DNA from: Hymenobacter lapidiphilus
Lineage (GTDB): Bacteria > Bacteroidota > Bacteroidia > Cytophagales > Hymenobacteraceae
DNA: 64,000 nucleotides
Reading direction: 5' to 3'
Assembly: GCF_013377885.1 (NCBI RefSeq)
Contig: NZ_JABKAU010000003.1
Span: 62,001-126,000 of the forward strand
Each line of letters begins with the position of its first letter. The stretch's first letter is position 1. The notes under the pieces are model-generated. The model did not search any database. It had not been told where the DNA came from and saw only the letters and a list, made by a program, of their open reading frames with translations. The translations under genes and the position numbers were made by a program. Below, in pieces: positions 34,436-43,005 of the stretch.

Positions 34436-35287
34436 ATGATTCTTATTGCCGATGGTGGCTCGACCAAGAGCAGCTGGTGCCAACTCGATGAGGCCGGCAA
34501 CCGTGTGTACTTCAACACCGAGGGCTACAATCCCGACTTCATGAAAACGGCCGCCGTGGCCCAGTCGCTCGACCATAACCTGCCCGACAACCTGCCCCGG
34601 GCCGACGTTACGCAGGTACACTACTACGGCGCCGGCGTGTCGTCGGCGGCGAAGGCGGAAGTGCTGGCCGCCGCCATGCGCCAGACGTTTCCGAACGCTA
34701 CGGTTACCGTAGACCACGATTTGCTGGCCGCCGCCCGGGCTTTGTTAGGTCGCAAGCCGGGTTTCGGTGCTATTCTGGGCACCGGCACCAACTCCTGCCT
34801 TTACGATGGACAGAAGATCATTCACAACGTCGACTCGTTAGGCTACTTTCTGGGCGACGAAGGCTCGGGCTCGTTCATTGGCAAGCGGCTGCTGCGCGAC
34901 TATTTACGTGGGCTGCTGCCCGAAGGACTGCAGGAAATTTTCCTGGAAGAGTTCAATCTCACCCGCGACGATATTCTGGACCGGCTGTATAACCAGCCGC
35001 TGCCCAACCGCTTTCTGGCCAGCTTCGCCAAGTTCACCTACGACCACAACAACATCAGCTACTGCCGCGAAATCGTGCTGCAGGGCTTCGAGACGTTCTT
35101 CGAAAACATCGTTCGCCACTATCCCAACTACCAGGACTACACGTTCAACTGCATCGGCTCGGTAGGCTACAACTTCCGCGACGCGCTGGCCCAGGTAGCC
35201 AAGGACCATGGCATGGAAGTCGGCAAAATCATCCGCTCCCCTATCGACGACCTGGTAGCTTTCCACGAAGCAGAACTAGGTGCGTAA
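34436..35287 (+). CDS. BadF/BadG-type N-acetylglucosamine-kinase-like ATPase
   Basis: Sugar kinase of the ASKHA fold, 283 residues. The phosphate-1 loop ILIADGGSTKSSWCQLD opens the protein, the phosphate-2 loop FGAILGTGTNSCLYDG is at about 105-120, and LGDEGSGSFIGKRLLRD is the family signature for the hexosamine-kinase branch. The ATG at 34436 is chosen because it directly starts the fold. Family members phosphorylate N-acetylglucosamine or related sugars. It stands near the SusCDE/GH13 block and may process the imported sugar, by inference. Confidence 0.9.
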   Translation: MILIADGGSTKSSWCQLDEAGNRVYFNTEGYNPDFMKTAAVAQSLDHNLPDNLPRADVTQVHYYGAGVSSAAKAEVLAAAMRQTFPNATVTVDHDLLAAARALLGRKPGFGAILGTGTNSCLYDGQKIIHNVDSLGYFLGDEGSGSFIGKRLLRDYLRGLLPEGLQEIFLEEFNLTRDDILDRLYNQPLPNRFLASFAKFTYDHNNISYCREIVLQGFETFFENIVRHYPNYQDYTFNCIGSVGYNFRDALAQVAKDHGMEVGKIIRSPIDDLVAFHEAELGA

Positions 35288-35321
35288 TCTGCTTTAAAAA
35301 CCGTCGGAACGGTACTGTCGA

Positions 35322-35420
35322 AACGATGTAGGGGCGGGGCTTGCCCCCGCCCGCCGTTGAACGGGTCCAGCCGGATTTCGTCCAACGGCGGGCGGGGACA
35401 AGCCCCGCCCCTACATCGTT
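35322..35420. repeat. Family A palindromic repeat, after the sugar kinase
   Basis: AACGATGTAGGGGCGGGGCT and its inverse; arms of about 40 bases. It merges into the terminator that follows. Confidence 0.92.
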
Positions 35421-35472
35421 CTTTAAAAAGCAGGCCCCGTACTCAACTGAGTACGGGGCCTGCTTTTTAAAG
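35421..35472. terminator. Bidirectional terminator between kinase and amylase
   Basis: 25-bp perfect inverse arms (CTTTAAAAAGCAGGCCCCGT start) with a two-base centre, T-rich on both sides, directly after the family A repeat. Confidence 0.88.
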
Positions 35473-35493
35473 AAAACAATCGGCTCAAAAAAC

Positions 35494-38385
35494 CTAGTGG
35501 TTCACAATCAGGCGGATGGACTGCTGCTGGGCGCCGGCTTGCAGCCGAACTAGGTACACGCCGTTGGCCAGGTTCTGCAGGGGCAGCTCCAGGCTCCGCG
35601 AGCCAGCTGGCTGGCGGGTAGCGGGCAGGGTTTGTACTGTGGCTCCGAGCAGGTTGGTTACCGTAACCTGAACAGTGGCAGCCTGGGGCAGCTCGTAGCG
35701 AAGCTGGGCCGTAGCGCCGGCCGGGTTGGGCTGGGCCGTGAGCTGGAGTACCGCAGCGGCACTGGCGCGACGGTTGCTGAGCACCGTGCCGGCGGGCACC
35801 GTGATTTTGCGCGAGGTATACACCGCGAACTGACCGGGGGCCAGCGGGATGGAAGCCGAGGGGTCGGTTACGACCAGGGTTTCGCCGGTCAGGTAGTTGT
35901 ACCAGGTGCCGGCGCTCTGGAAGTTGGGCACCACGGTGGCCGTCGTTACATCGAAGTTACCGACGATGGTCACGTTGAGGCGCGGGTCGGAGAGCTGCAG
36001 GGTTTTCACCGCCCCGTTCAGGTTCTGGGTGAAGCTGGCGGGATTTTCGAAGGCAGGCTCCTGCACTTTCAGGGCAATCAGGCTGCGGTACACGTCGTAG
36101 AGGTGGCGACGGTCGGCCTCCTGGTAGTAGTTCCAGAGGGCGGGCTTATTGGCCAGCTTGCACTGGTCGTTGGTTTGGTAAGGTACCGGAATGGTGCCAT
36201 CGGGGCAGCTGAAGATAGACTTATCGTAGCCGACTTCACCAAACTGCCAGATCATTTTCGGGCCGGGCACGGTAAAGAAGAAGGCAGCAGCCAGCTCCTG
36301 GCGCTTGAGAGCCGTCGACAGGTTTTTCACTGAGTACGAGCCCGAAGCGTTGCCGAAGGTCAGGTTCTTGTACATCAGGCGCTCCTCGTCGTGGCTTTCC
36401 ATGTAGGTAATCAGGTTGGGCTGGTTCCAGCCGCGCTGCTTGTAGTAGCCGCCGCTGAAGTTAGATTTGCCGCCTTCGTTGTAGCCCATCGTGGCCTCGT
36501 TGTAGGCATCCGTCATCTTGCCCCACAGCATGAGACCCATATCCGACAGCACTTTTTCTTCGTCGTTGTTGCCCAGGTGCTCCAGAATGGCATACGAGGT
36601 CGGCGATACGCTCACCTGAAAATCGTGGTAGTCCTTCCAGATATCCACCCGCGTCTGGTCGTACTGGTTCCAGGCACCTACGTCGTTCGATACTTTCTGG
36701 GTGAAGCCTTTGCTCAGGTCGAAGCGGTAGCCGTCGATGTTGTACTGCTTCAGCCAGAACTCGATAACCTGCTTGCTGAAGTAGCGGGTGAAAGGGCTTT
36801 CGTGGTTGAAATCGTAGCCCACGTTGAAGGGGTGGGTAGCGGTGCGGTTGAACCAGGGGTTGTTGGTGGCCGGGTTGCCGTCCTGGAAATACATCTGCAC
36901 CATGGGGCTCTGGCCGAACGACTGGTTGAGCACCATATCGAGCACCACGGCAATACCGCGCTTGTGGCACTCATCGATAAACCGTTTCAGGTCGTCTTTG
37001 GGGCCGTAGTACTTGTCGGGCGCGAAGTAGTACGATGAGTTGTAGCCCCAGCTTTCGTTGCCTTCGAATTCGTTGGCCGGCATCAGCTCAATCACGTTCA
37101 CGCCCAAGCGCTGCAGGTAGGCCAGCGTGTCGGTGAGAGTCTTGTAGTCGTGCGCAGCCAGGAAGTCGCGCACCAGTAACTCATATACTACCATATCCTC
37201 CTTCTTGGGGCGCTGGAAGTTCGTGTTCTGGAACGCGTAGGGCGTTACGTTGCTTTGCAGCACCGACACAATGCCGCTCTGGCCGACCGGGTAAGCCTTC
37301 AGGCCCGGGTACGTAGCGGCCGAAATAAACCGGTCGTTCTGGGGGTCGAGCACTTTTTCGGTAAAGGGGTCGGCTACTTTCAACTGACCATCCACGAGGT
37401 ACTGGTAGGCGTACTCCTGGCCGGCGGTCAGGCCATCTACCTGCACCCACCAGCGGCCGTTCACCGAGTTGTCGGGCTGGCCGGCAGCATCGGGCGTGCG
37501 CTTCATGTAGCCGGCGGCCGTGGCGGTCCAGTTGTTGAACTCGCCGATAACGTGCACGAAGCTCTTGTTGGGAGCCGTGAGGCTGAAGATGGCCGAAGCT
37601 CCGTTGTTGATATAGGTTATGCCGTTGCGGTTGGCACCGGCGGGCAGCGCAGCTACTGTTACGGCTTCGCGGGTCTGCAGCGTCAGCTCGGTGGCAGCCG
37701 AAGCGGTGGCGGTGGTGGCGGTGAGGCGCAGCGTGTTGGCGCCGGCCTGCGTGAGCGTTACGGTGGCCTCAATGGCCGTGGCGTTGGTGGCCGTGGCAAT
37801 CTGGGTGCCATTGAGCAGCAGGGCCAGGTTGGCAGGCACCACCGAGGTGCCTTTCACGAGCGTGGGCGAATTCAACGGGAATACGAACGGGCCGGGGCCG
37901 CTGGGCTGGGTGAAGCGCAGGTCGAAATCGTTCTGGGCCACGTCCACGAAAATGTCGCCGCCGGGGCCACGGCCCACAATCGAGCCATCGGCGTTGCGGA
38001 ACACCATGGCCAGGCGCAGAATCTGCTCGGCGGCCGGCACATTGTACCAGGCCCGCACGCTGGGCGTGATGGCAATGGTGTAGATGTTGGGGTTGGTGGC
38101 GCTGCGCGTGAGCTTCACCGACGGATCGGGAGCGTTGAAGTTGGTGAACTTCACATACTTCCAGTCGGAGGGGCTAGTGCTCAGGTTGGTGATGACACCG
38201 GTGTGCACGTACACGTCGCCGCTGAGGTTGGCTAGTGCTGCATTGCCCTGCGTGGCATCAAAGGTGAGCGTAACAGCCTGCGCAGCCGTGAACGAGGCGG
38301 GCTGGGCAGTGACGACCTGAGCCCAAGAATCGGGCCTGGCAGCTCCGAAAGCCAGTAATACCAGAAAAAGTCGAAGTATTCGCAT
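35494..38385 (-). CDS. Secreted GH13 alpha-amylase-family enzyme with T9SS sorting domain
   Basis: A 963-residue alpha-glucan-active enzyme. Signal peptide 1-22 (DSWAQ), N-terminal Ig-like domains (25-250), a CBM48-like domain (about 265-360, HVIGEFNNWTATAAGYMKR), then the GH13 barrel. Catalytic motifs: region II GYRFDLSKGF with the nucleophile aspartate, region III AILEHLGNNDEE with the acid glutamate, region IV YMESHDEERL with the transition-state aspartate. Region I reads LDMVLNQSFGQSP, with Gln where the family His normally stands. The C-terminus is a type A T9SS domain (LTAQPNPAGATAQLRYELP). Probably feeds the adjacent SusCDE system. Confidence 0.94.
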   Translation of the reverse strand: MRILRLFLVLLAFGAARPDSWAQVVTAQPASFTAAQAVTLTFDATQGNAALANLSGDVYVHTGVITNLSTSPSDWKYVKFTNFNAPDPSVKLTRSATNPNIYTIAITPSVRAWYNVPAAEQILRLAMVFRNADGSIVGRGPGGDIFVDVAQNDFDLRFTQPSGPGPFVFPLNSPTLVKGTSVVPANLALLLNGTQIATATNATAIEATVTLTQAGANTLRLTATTATASAATELTLQTREAVTVAALPAGANRNGITYINNGASAIFSLTAPNKSFVHVIGEFNNWTATAAGYMKRTPDAAGQPDNSVNGRWWVQVDGLTAGQEYAYQYLVDGQLKVADPFTEKVLDPQNDRFISAATYPGLKAYPVGQSGIVSVLQSNVTPYAFQNTNFQRPKKEDMVVYELLVRDFLAAHDYKTLTDTLAYLQRLGVNVIELMPANEFEGNESWGYNSSYYFAPDKYYGPKDDLKRFIDECHKRGIAVVLDMVLNQSFGQSPMVQMYFQDGNPATNNPWFNRTATHPFNVGYDFNHESPFTRYFSKQVIEFWLKQYNIDGYRFDLSKGFTQKVSNDVGAWNQYDQTRVDIWKDYHDFQVSVSPTSYAILEHLGNNDEEKVLSDMGLMLWGKMTDAYNEATMGYNEGGKSNFSGGYYKQRGWNQPNLITYMESHDEERLMYKNLTFGNASGSYSVKNLSTALKRQELAAAFFFTVPGPKMIWQFGEVGYDKSIFSCPDGTIPVPYQTNDQCKLANKPALWNYYQEADRRHLYDVYRSLIALKVQEPAFENPASFTQNLNGAVKTLQLSDPRLNVTIVGNFDVTTATVVPNFQSAGTWYNYLTGETLVVTDPSASIPLAPGQFAVYTSRKITVPAGTVLSNRRASAAAVLQLTAQPNPAGATAQLRYELPQAATVQVTVTNLLGATVQTLPATRQPAGSRSLELPLQNLANGVYLVRLQAGAQQQSIRLIVNH

Positions 38386-38565
38386 AAGAGAATGGGTTGA
38401 AAACTTTAAAAATCAGGAGCGGAGAACAATGCTGTATTATCTACAATCAGGATTGATTTACCGCCTTACACTACAAAGGGGCATTAAATATACAATAGCA
38501 CAAGCGGGTTCACCAAGTCAATAGCCGCATTTAATGTAGATTTAACCAGATTTTTTCCACTGCCC

Positions 38566-39552
38566 TTGTCCTCACCCCTCCCTGCTCTTCGCTCCTGCCT
38601 GTTCGTGGGCTTGCTGAGTGCGCTGCTTGCCGGAACGGTACAGGCCCAGGTACCGCGGGCAACCACCGAGACAGCCGTAACGGAGCCAGCAGGCTCCCCT
38701 GGTTTTCCGGCCCCGGCCGATAGCCTGCAATCGGCCATGCCGGGGCGGCTTAACCAGCGGCTGCCGCTGCTGGCCGGCGGGCTGGTGGTGTCGTACTCGG
38801 CGCTTATGCTGGTGCTGAGTAAGAGCTGGTACACGGGCGAAAAAAGCCGGTTCCACTGGTTCAACGACCTACCCCAATGGAAGCAGCTCGATAAGGCCGG
38901 GCACATTTGGGGAGCCTTCCACGAAAGCCGCGGGGCAGTGGATATGCTGCGCTGGGCGGGTGTGCCCGACCGCCGCTCTATCTGGTACGGCGGTTTCGTG
39001 GGCTTCGTGCTGCAGGCTCCCATCGAGCTGTTCGACGGCCGCGACCCGGCTTATGGGGCCTCGGCCTCCGACCTGGCAGCTAACTTCCTCGGCTCGGCCG
39101 GCCTGATAAGCCAGCAGCTGGCCTGGAACGAGGTGCGCATTATGCCCAAGCTCTCATTCCGGACCACCCGCTACGCCGATCTGCGCCCCAACGTGCTGGG
39201 CCGCGGTCTGGGCGAGCAGTTTCTCAAAGACTACAACGGCCAGACCTACTGGCTTGCTACCGATGTAGGCGCGTTTCTGCCCGCCGGCAACCGCTGGCCC
39301 CGCTGGCTGCAGCCGGCGGTGGGCTACGGGGCCCAGCAGATGGTGTTCAACGACCCGCAGGCCAACGCCGCGCTGGGCCTGCGCTCCTACCGCCAGTTCT
39401 ACCTCAGCCTCGACGTGGACCTGCGCCGCATCCCGACCCGCAACAAGGTGCTTAAAAAGGTTTTCTACGCCCTCAGCATCTTCCACCTCCCTGCCCCGGC
39501 CCTGGAGTGGAACCCGCGCCACGGCTTCCGGGCCCATGGGCTGTACTGGTAA
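38566..39552 (+). CDS. YfiM/DUF2279-family periplasmic protein
   Basis: A 328-residue exported protein. The best start is TTG at 38566, since the only in-frame ATGs lie after the signal peptide (LLSALLAGTVQAQ). The DUF2279 core (about 90-200) shows FNDLPQWKQLDKAGHIWGAF, WAGVPDRRSIWYGGFVGFVL and GYGASASDLAAN-type motifs. The C-terminal half ends in MKxxRHGFRAHGLYW-like sequence, seen here as LEWNPRHGFRAHGLYW. Family function unknown. Plus-strand single gene. Confidence 0.85.
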   Translation: MSSPLPALRSCLFVGLLSALLAGTVQAQVPRATTETAVTEPAGSPGFPAPADSLQSAMPGRLNQRLPLLAGGLVVSYSALMLVLSKSWYTGEKSRFHWFNDLPQWKQLDKAGHIWGAFHESRGAVDMLRWAGVPDRRSIWYGGFVGFVLQAPIELFDGRDPAYGASASDLAANFLGSAGLISQQLAWNEVRIMPKLSFRTTRYADLRPNVLGRGLGEQFLKDYNGQTYWLATDVGAFLPAGNRWPRWLQPAVGYGAQQMVFNDPQANAALGLRSYRQFYLSLDVDLRRIPTRNKVLKKVFYALSIFHLPAPALEWNPRHGFRAHGLYW

Positions 39553-39658
39553 TAATTCGGAGCGAAAACGCCGGTCGGCCATCATTCCAACGCAGTTTGC
39601 GTAAGCAAATGGCGACCTTTACACCTCCCCCATGAGAGATGCCAGAACGAATCTGCGG

Positions 39659-39684
39659 CATCTGCACCATCTGCAACATCTGTG
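39659..39684 (+). repeat. CATCTGCAA tandem directly before the Smr-domain gene
   Basis: CATCTGCACCATCTGCAACATCTGTG in three units, ending four bases before the ATG at 39689. The same word precedes trpD. Confidence 0.7.
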
Positions 39685-39688
39685 CTAT

Positions 39689-40876
39689 ATGAATATTGGA
39701 GACCGAGTACGCCTGCTGACCGGGCGCGAAGAAGGCATCATTACCCGGCTGCTCAGCGACGAGCTGGTGGAAGTAGCCATCGATAATGACTTCACCATTC
39801 CGGTACTGCGCCGCGAGATTGTGGTAGTAGCGGCCGAGGAAACCAAGGCGTTCGGCAAAAGCGCCGCCGCCGTGGAGTCGGAGAAGAAAGCCGCTAGCAG
39901 CGGGGCCGCCATGGCCGCTAAAGCCGCCAAAAAGGCCGGCATGGCCACCGAAAACCCGGCCGCTAAACCAGCAGCTTCCGGCGAAAGCCCTGCCCCCCTG
40001 AAAGCCGATAAAGCCCAGCCCGCGCCGGTGCAGAAGGGCATCTACCTGGCCCTCATCCACCAGTCGCCCGAACTGTTGGCGCTGCATCTGGTCAACCACA
40101 CCGACCGCACCGTGCTCTTTACGCTGGGCGAGGAGAAGCGGGAGAAATACCGGGCCCTGAAGGCCGAGAAGCTGGAAGCCAAGTCGGCTAGCGAGGCGCT
40201 GGGGCATTGGCACCTCAAGGATTTCGACCAGTGGCCGGCGCTGCTGGTGCAGCTGCTGCCGTTCCAGTTCAACAGCCCCGATGCGTTCGAGCTGCTAAAT
40301 AAGCGGCTGCAGTTCAAGGCGGCAAGCTTCTATACCAGTCGCCAGCCCAACGTGCCGGTGCTCCAGCGGGAAGCTTACCTGTTCCAGCTCGACGAGAAGC
40401 CCGCCGCCCCGGTAGCCCTGCCCGCCGTCGAAACCGAGCAGCCAACCAACGCGCCCACCGCCAAGCCGCAACCCGTCACCGACAAGCAGCAGCTGGCCGA
40501 CAAGCTGAAGGCCCAGCTAACCGGCAACGCCCCCGCTAAGCCTGCCGCCGTGGCCCCTGCACCTGAGCCCGCCAAAGCCTTGGTAGCCCCATCGCACGAA
40601 ATCGACCTGCACCTAGAGGCCCTACAGCCCGAGGGCGGCACCGAAGGCTTGAGCAACTCGGCTATCCTCAAGCTCCAGCTTGAAGCCTTCGAGGACACGC
40701 TGAGCCGCGCACTGGCCACCAACATGCACGAAATCATCTACATCCACGGCTCGGGCAACGGCACGCTGCGCAAGGAGCTGCACAAGCTGCTAAGCCGCAA
40801 CCGCGACATCAAGTTCTTCGAGGATTCGATGAAGGAAAAGTTTGGCTACGGCGCCACGCTGGTACGACTGAAGTAA
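39689..40876 (+). CDS. DUF2027 protein with C-terminal Smr domain
   Basis: A 395-residue cytoplasmic protein. Residues 1-50 form a small beta domain (NIGDRVRLLTGREEGIITRL), followed by an Ala/Lys-rich linker, a central DUF2027-like domain (about 110-235, IYLALIHQSPELLALHLVNH), another Ala/Pro-rich linker, and a MutS2-type Smr domain at the end (EIDLHLEAL at 310, IIYIHGSGNGTLRKELHKLL). Smr domains can act on nucleic acids or ribosomes. Start at ATG 39689, as the longer frame is encoded by a tandem repeat. Confidence 0.9.
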   Translation: MNIGDRVRLLTGREEGIITRLLSDELVEVAIDNDFTIPVLRREIVVVAAEETKAFGKSAAAVESEKKAASSGAAMAAKAAKKAGMATENPAAKPAASGESPAPLKADKAQPAPVQKGIYLALIHQSPELLALHLVNHTDRTVLFTLGEEKREKYRALKAEKLEAKSASEALGHWHLKDFDQWPALLVQLLPFQFNSPDAFELLNKRLQFKAASFYTSRQPNVPVLQREAYLFQLDEKPAAPVALPAVETEQPTNAPTAKPQPVTDKQQLADKLKAQLTGNAPAKPAAVAPAPEPAKALVAPSHEIDLHLEALQPEGGTEGLSNSAILKLQLEAFEDTLSRALATNMHEIIYIHGSGNGTLRKELHKLLSRNRDIKFFEDSMKEKFGYGATLVRLK

Positions 40877-40890
40877 CAGTTCAGGCTACT

Positions 40891-40991
40891 GAACGCTGTA
40901 GGGGCGGGGCTTGTCCCCGCCCGCCGTTGAACGGTTACCGTTATGGTGGCGCGAATGGCGGGCGGGGGCAAGCCCCGCCCCTACAGCGTTC
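40891..40991. repeat. Family A palindromic repeat, before the M1 peptidase
   Basis: GAACGCTGTAGGGGCGGGGC and inverse (GCCCCTACAGCGTTC end), loop with GAACGGTTACCG. 14 bases after the Smr gene stop. Confidence 0.92.
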
Positions 40992-41037
40992 TGCCGGTTT
41001 CGTATTTATCTGATTTTTAAGATTGCTAAAGTCCAGC

Positions 41038-42909
41038 ATGAAACTCCCCGCGCTTCTCGCCGCTTCCCTCCTACTGCTGCCCCTCACGCTACCGGCCCAG
41101 CAGCTGCCGGTGTCGCGCACCATCCGGGCCACTTATGACAAGGGCACCCGGGCCGAGAGCGGGCTGCCGGGCCCCAAATACTGGCAGAATTCGGCCGACT
41201 ATAAAATCAAGGTTCGTTTCGACCCAGTTACGCGGCAAGTGCGCGGCACGGCCGATATTGCCTACCGCAACGCCAGCCCCGATTCGCTGCGGCAGGTATG
41301 GTTTAAGCTTTACCCCAACCTATACCAAAAGGGCGCACCCCGGGCCAGCGGCATGAGCCCCGAAGATGTGGGTGAAGGCATGCAGCTCACCAACTTCACG
41401 CTCAACGGCCAAGCCATTCCGGCCACCGACCTGCGGCCCAACTTCACCAACCTCGTGGTGCCGGCCCGCAAGGCCATTGCCCCCGGCCAAACGGCCCGCA
41501 TGACGGTGGAGTTTGCCTACACGCTGAACGCCGGCTCGCACATGCGCACCGGCCAGGTCGAGCCCAACGCCGATTTCGTAGCCTACTTCTTCCCCCGCGT
41601 GGCCGTGTATGACGATATAGACGGCTGGAACCGCAACCCCTACATCGGCTCCCAGGAGTTCTACAACGACTTTGCCAACTTCTCGGTAGACGTTACCGTG
41701 CCCAAGGACTTCGTAGTGTGGGCTACCGGCGACCTGACCAACGCCAACCAGGTGCTGGCTCCCAAATTTGCCCAGCGCCTGCTACAAGCCGAAACCCAGG
41801 ACCGCATCACCAGCATCATCACCGAAGCTGACCTGAAAAAAGGCGGCATCACGACCACCAGAAACCCCGAGAACACCTGGCATTTCGAAGCCCAAAACGT
41901 GACCGACTTCGTGTTTGCCACCACCGACCATTATGTGTGGCAGTCGAGCAGCCTGGTAGTCGACCCGGCCACCAAGCGCCGCACGCGGGTGGATGCCGTG
42001 TACAACCCCAAGCACAAGGACTACGCCGAGGTAGTAGACTTTGCCCGCCAGACGGTGCAGGCCATGAGCTACACCTTCCCCAAGTGGCCCTTCCCCTACT
42101 CCCACGAAACCGTTTTCGACGGCCTCGACCAGATGGAGTACCCGATGATGGTGAACGACAACCCCACCGAAACCCGCGAAGACGGCATCACGCTCACGGT
42201 CCACGAAATCTTCCACACCATGTTCCCCTTCTACCTGGGAACCAACGAAACCAAGTACGGCTGGATGGATGAGGGCTGGGCCACCATGGGCGAGTGGATT
42301 ATCTCGGGCATGATTGACCCCAAGCTCGACGACAACTACGGCATTGCGCCCTACGCCGCCGGGGCTGATACCGAGGCCGACGTGCCCATCATGACGCTGA
42401 GTACCCAGCAGTCGGGCACGGCGTTCTTCCTCAACTCCTACCCCAAACCCGGCCTGGGCTACCTCTACGTGCAGGATTTGCTCGGCGACGAGCTGTTTAC
42501 GAAGGCCCTGCACACCTACATCCGCAACTGGCAGGGCAAGCACCCCATGCCCCACGATTTCTTCAACGCCATGAACGCCGGGGCGGGCCGCAACCTCAAC
42601 TGGTTCTGGCAACGCTGGTTCTTCGACGGCGGTTACCCCGACCTGGCCATCCAGCAGGTGACCAAAACCGCCACCGGCTACGACGTGGTAGTGGAGTCCA
42701 AAGGCTCCAAGCCCGTGCCGGTCGACCTCACCGTTACCTTCGCCGATAACTCAACCCAGAAAATTCACCGCACCATCGGCGTCTGGGAGTCGGGCACGAA
42801 AACCGTTACCGTACCCGTGCCCACCACTAAAGCCGCGCAGCAGATGGAGCTCGGCGCCACGCTGGTGCCCGACAGCTACCCCAAGGATAACGTGTGGCTG
42901 GCGAAGTAA
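41038..42909 (+). CDS. Secreted M1-family metallopeptidase
   Basis: A 623-residue zinc aminopeptidase-type protein with signal peptide 1-21 (LPLTLPAQQ). The zinc site is complete: HEIFH at 389-393 and, 18 residues later, E412 in WMDEGWATMG. The N-terminal beta domain (about 45-230) has VRGTADIAYRNASPDSLRQV; the GAMEN-like substrate loop is replaced by DGLDQMEYPMMVN. Start at ATG 41038, since the TTG 15 bases upstream adds nothing. No T9SS domain is visible, so it may stay in the periplasm. Specificity unknown. Confidence 0.94.
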   Translation: MKLPALLAASLLLLPLTLPAQQLPVSRTIRATYDKGTRAESGLPGPKYWQNSADYKIKVRFDPVTRQVRGTADIAYRNASPDSLRQVWFKLYPNLYQKGAPRASGMSPEDVGEGMQLTNFTLNGQAIPATDLRPNFTNLVVPARKAIAPGQTARMTVEFAYTLNAGSHMRTGQVEPNADFVAYFFPRVAVYDDIDGWNRNPYIGSQEFYNDFANFSVDVTVPKDFVVWATGDLTNANQVLAPKFAQRLLQAETQDRITSIITEADLKKGGITTTRNPENTWHFEAQNVTDFVFATTDHYVWQSSSLVVDPATKRRTRVDAVYNPKHKDYAEVVDFARQTVQAMSYTFPKWPFPYSHETVFDGLDQMEYPMMVNDNPTETREDGITLTVHEIFHTMFPFYLGTNETKYGWMDEGWATMGEWIISGMIDPKLDDNYGIAPYAAGADTEADVPIMTLSTQQSGTAFFLNSYPKPGLGYLYVQDLLGDELFTKALHTYIRNWQGKHPMPHDFFNAMNAGAGRNLNWFWQRWFFDGGYPDLAIQQVTKTATGYDVVVESKGSKPVPVDLTVTFADNSTQKIHRTIGVWESGTKTVTVPVPTTKAAQQMELGATLVPDSYPKDNVWLAK

Positions 42910-42956
42910 CCGGATGGTATAAAACGTCCCGATCGGCATCTCTCAGCGCCCATAAA

Positions 42957-42982
42957 AAAGGCCCGCCGATTGGCGGGCCTTT
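42957..42982. terminator. Convergent terminator between M1 peptidase and subtilisin
   Basis: Perfect 11-bp stem AAAGGCCCGCC/GGCGGGCCTTT, loop GATT, with A/T tracts on both sides. Confidence 0.88.
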
Positions 42983-43005
42983 CTGTTGAACGGTGGTCCT
43001 TTAGC

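Noticed and set aside
37255..38235. A 326-codon plus-strand frame opposite the GH13 gene
   Set aside because: Antisense shadow with His/Gly/Arg-rich product; the minus-strand gene has clear catalytic motifs and a signal peptide.
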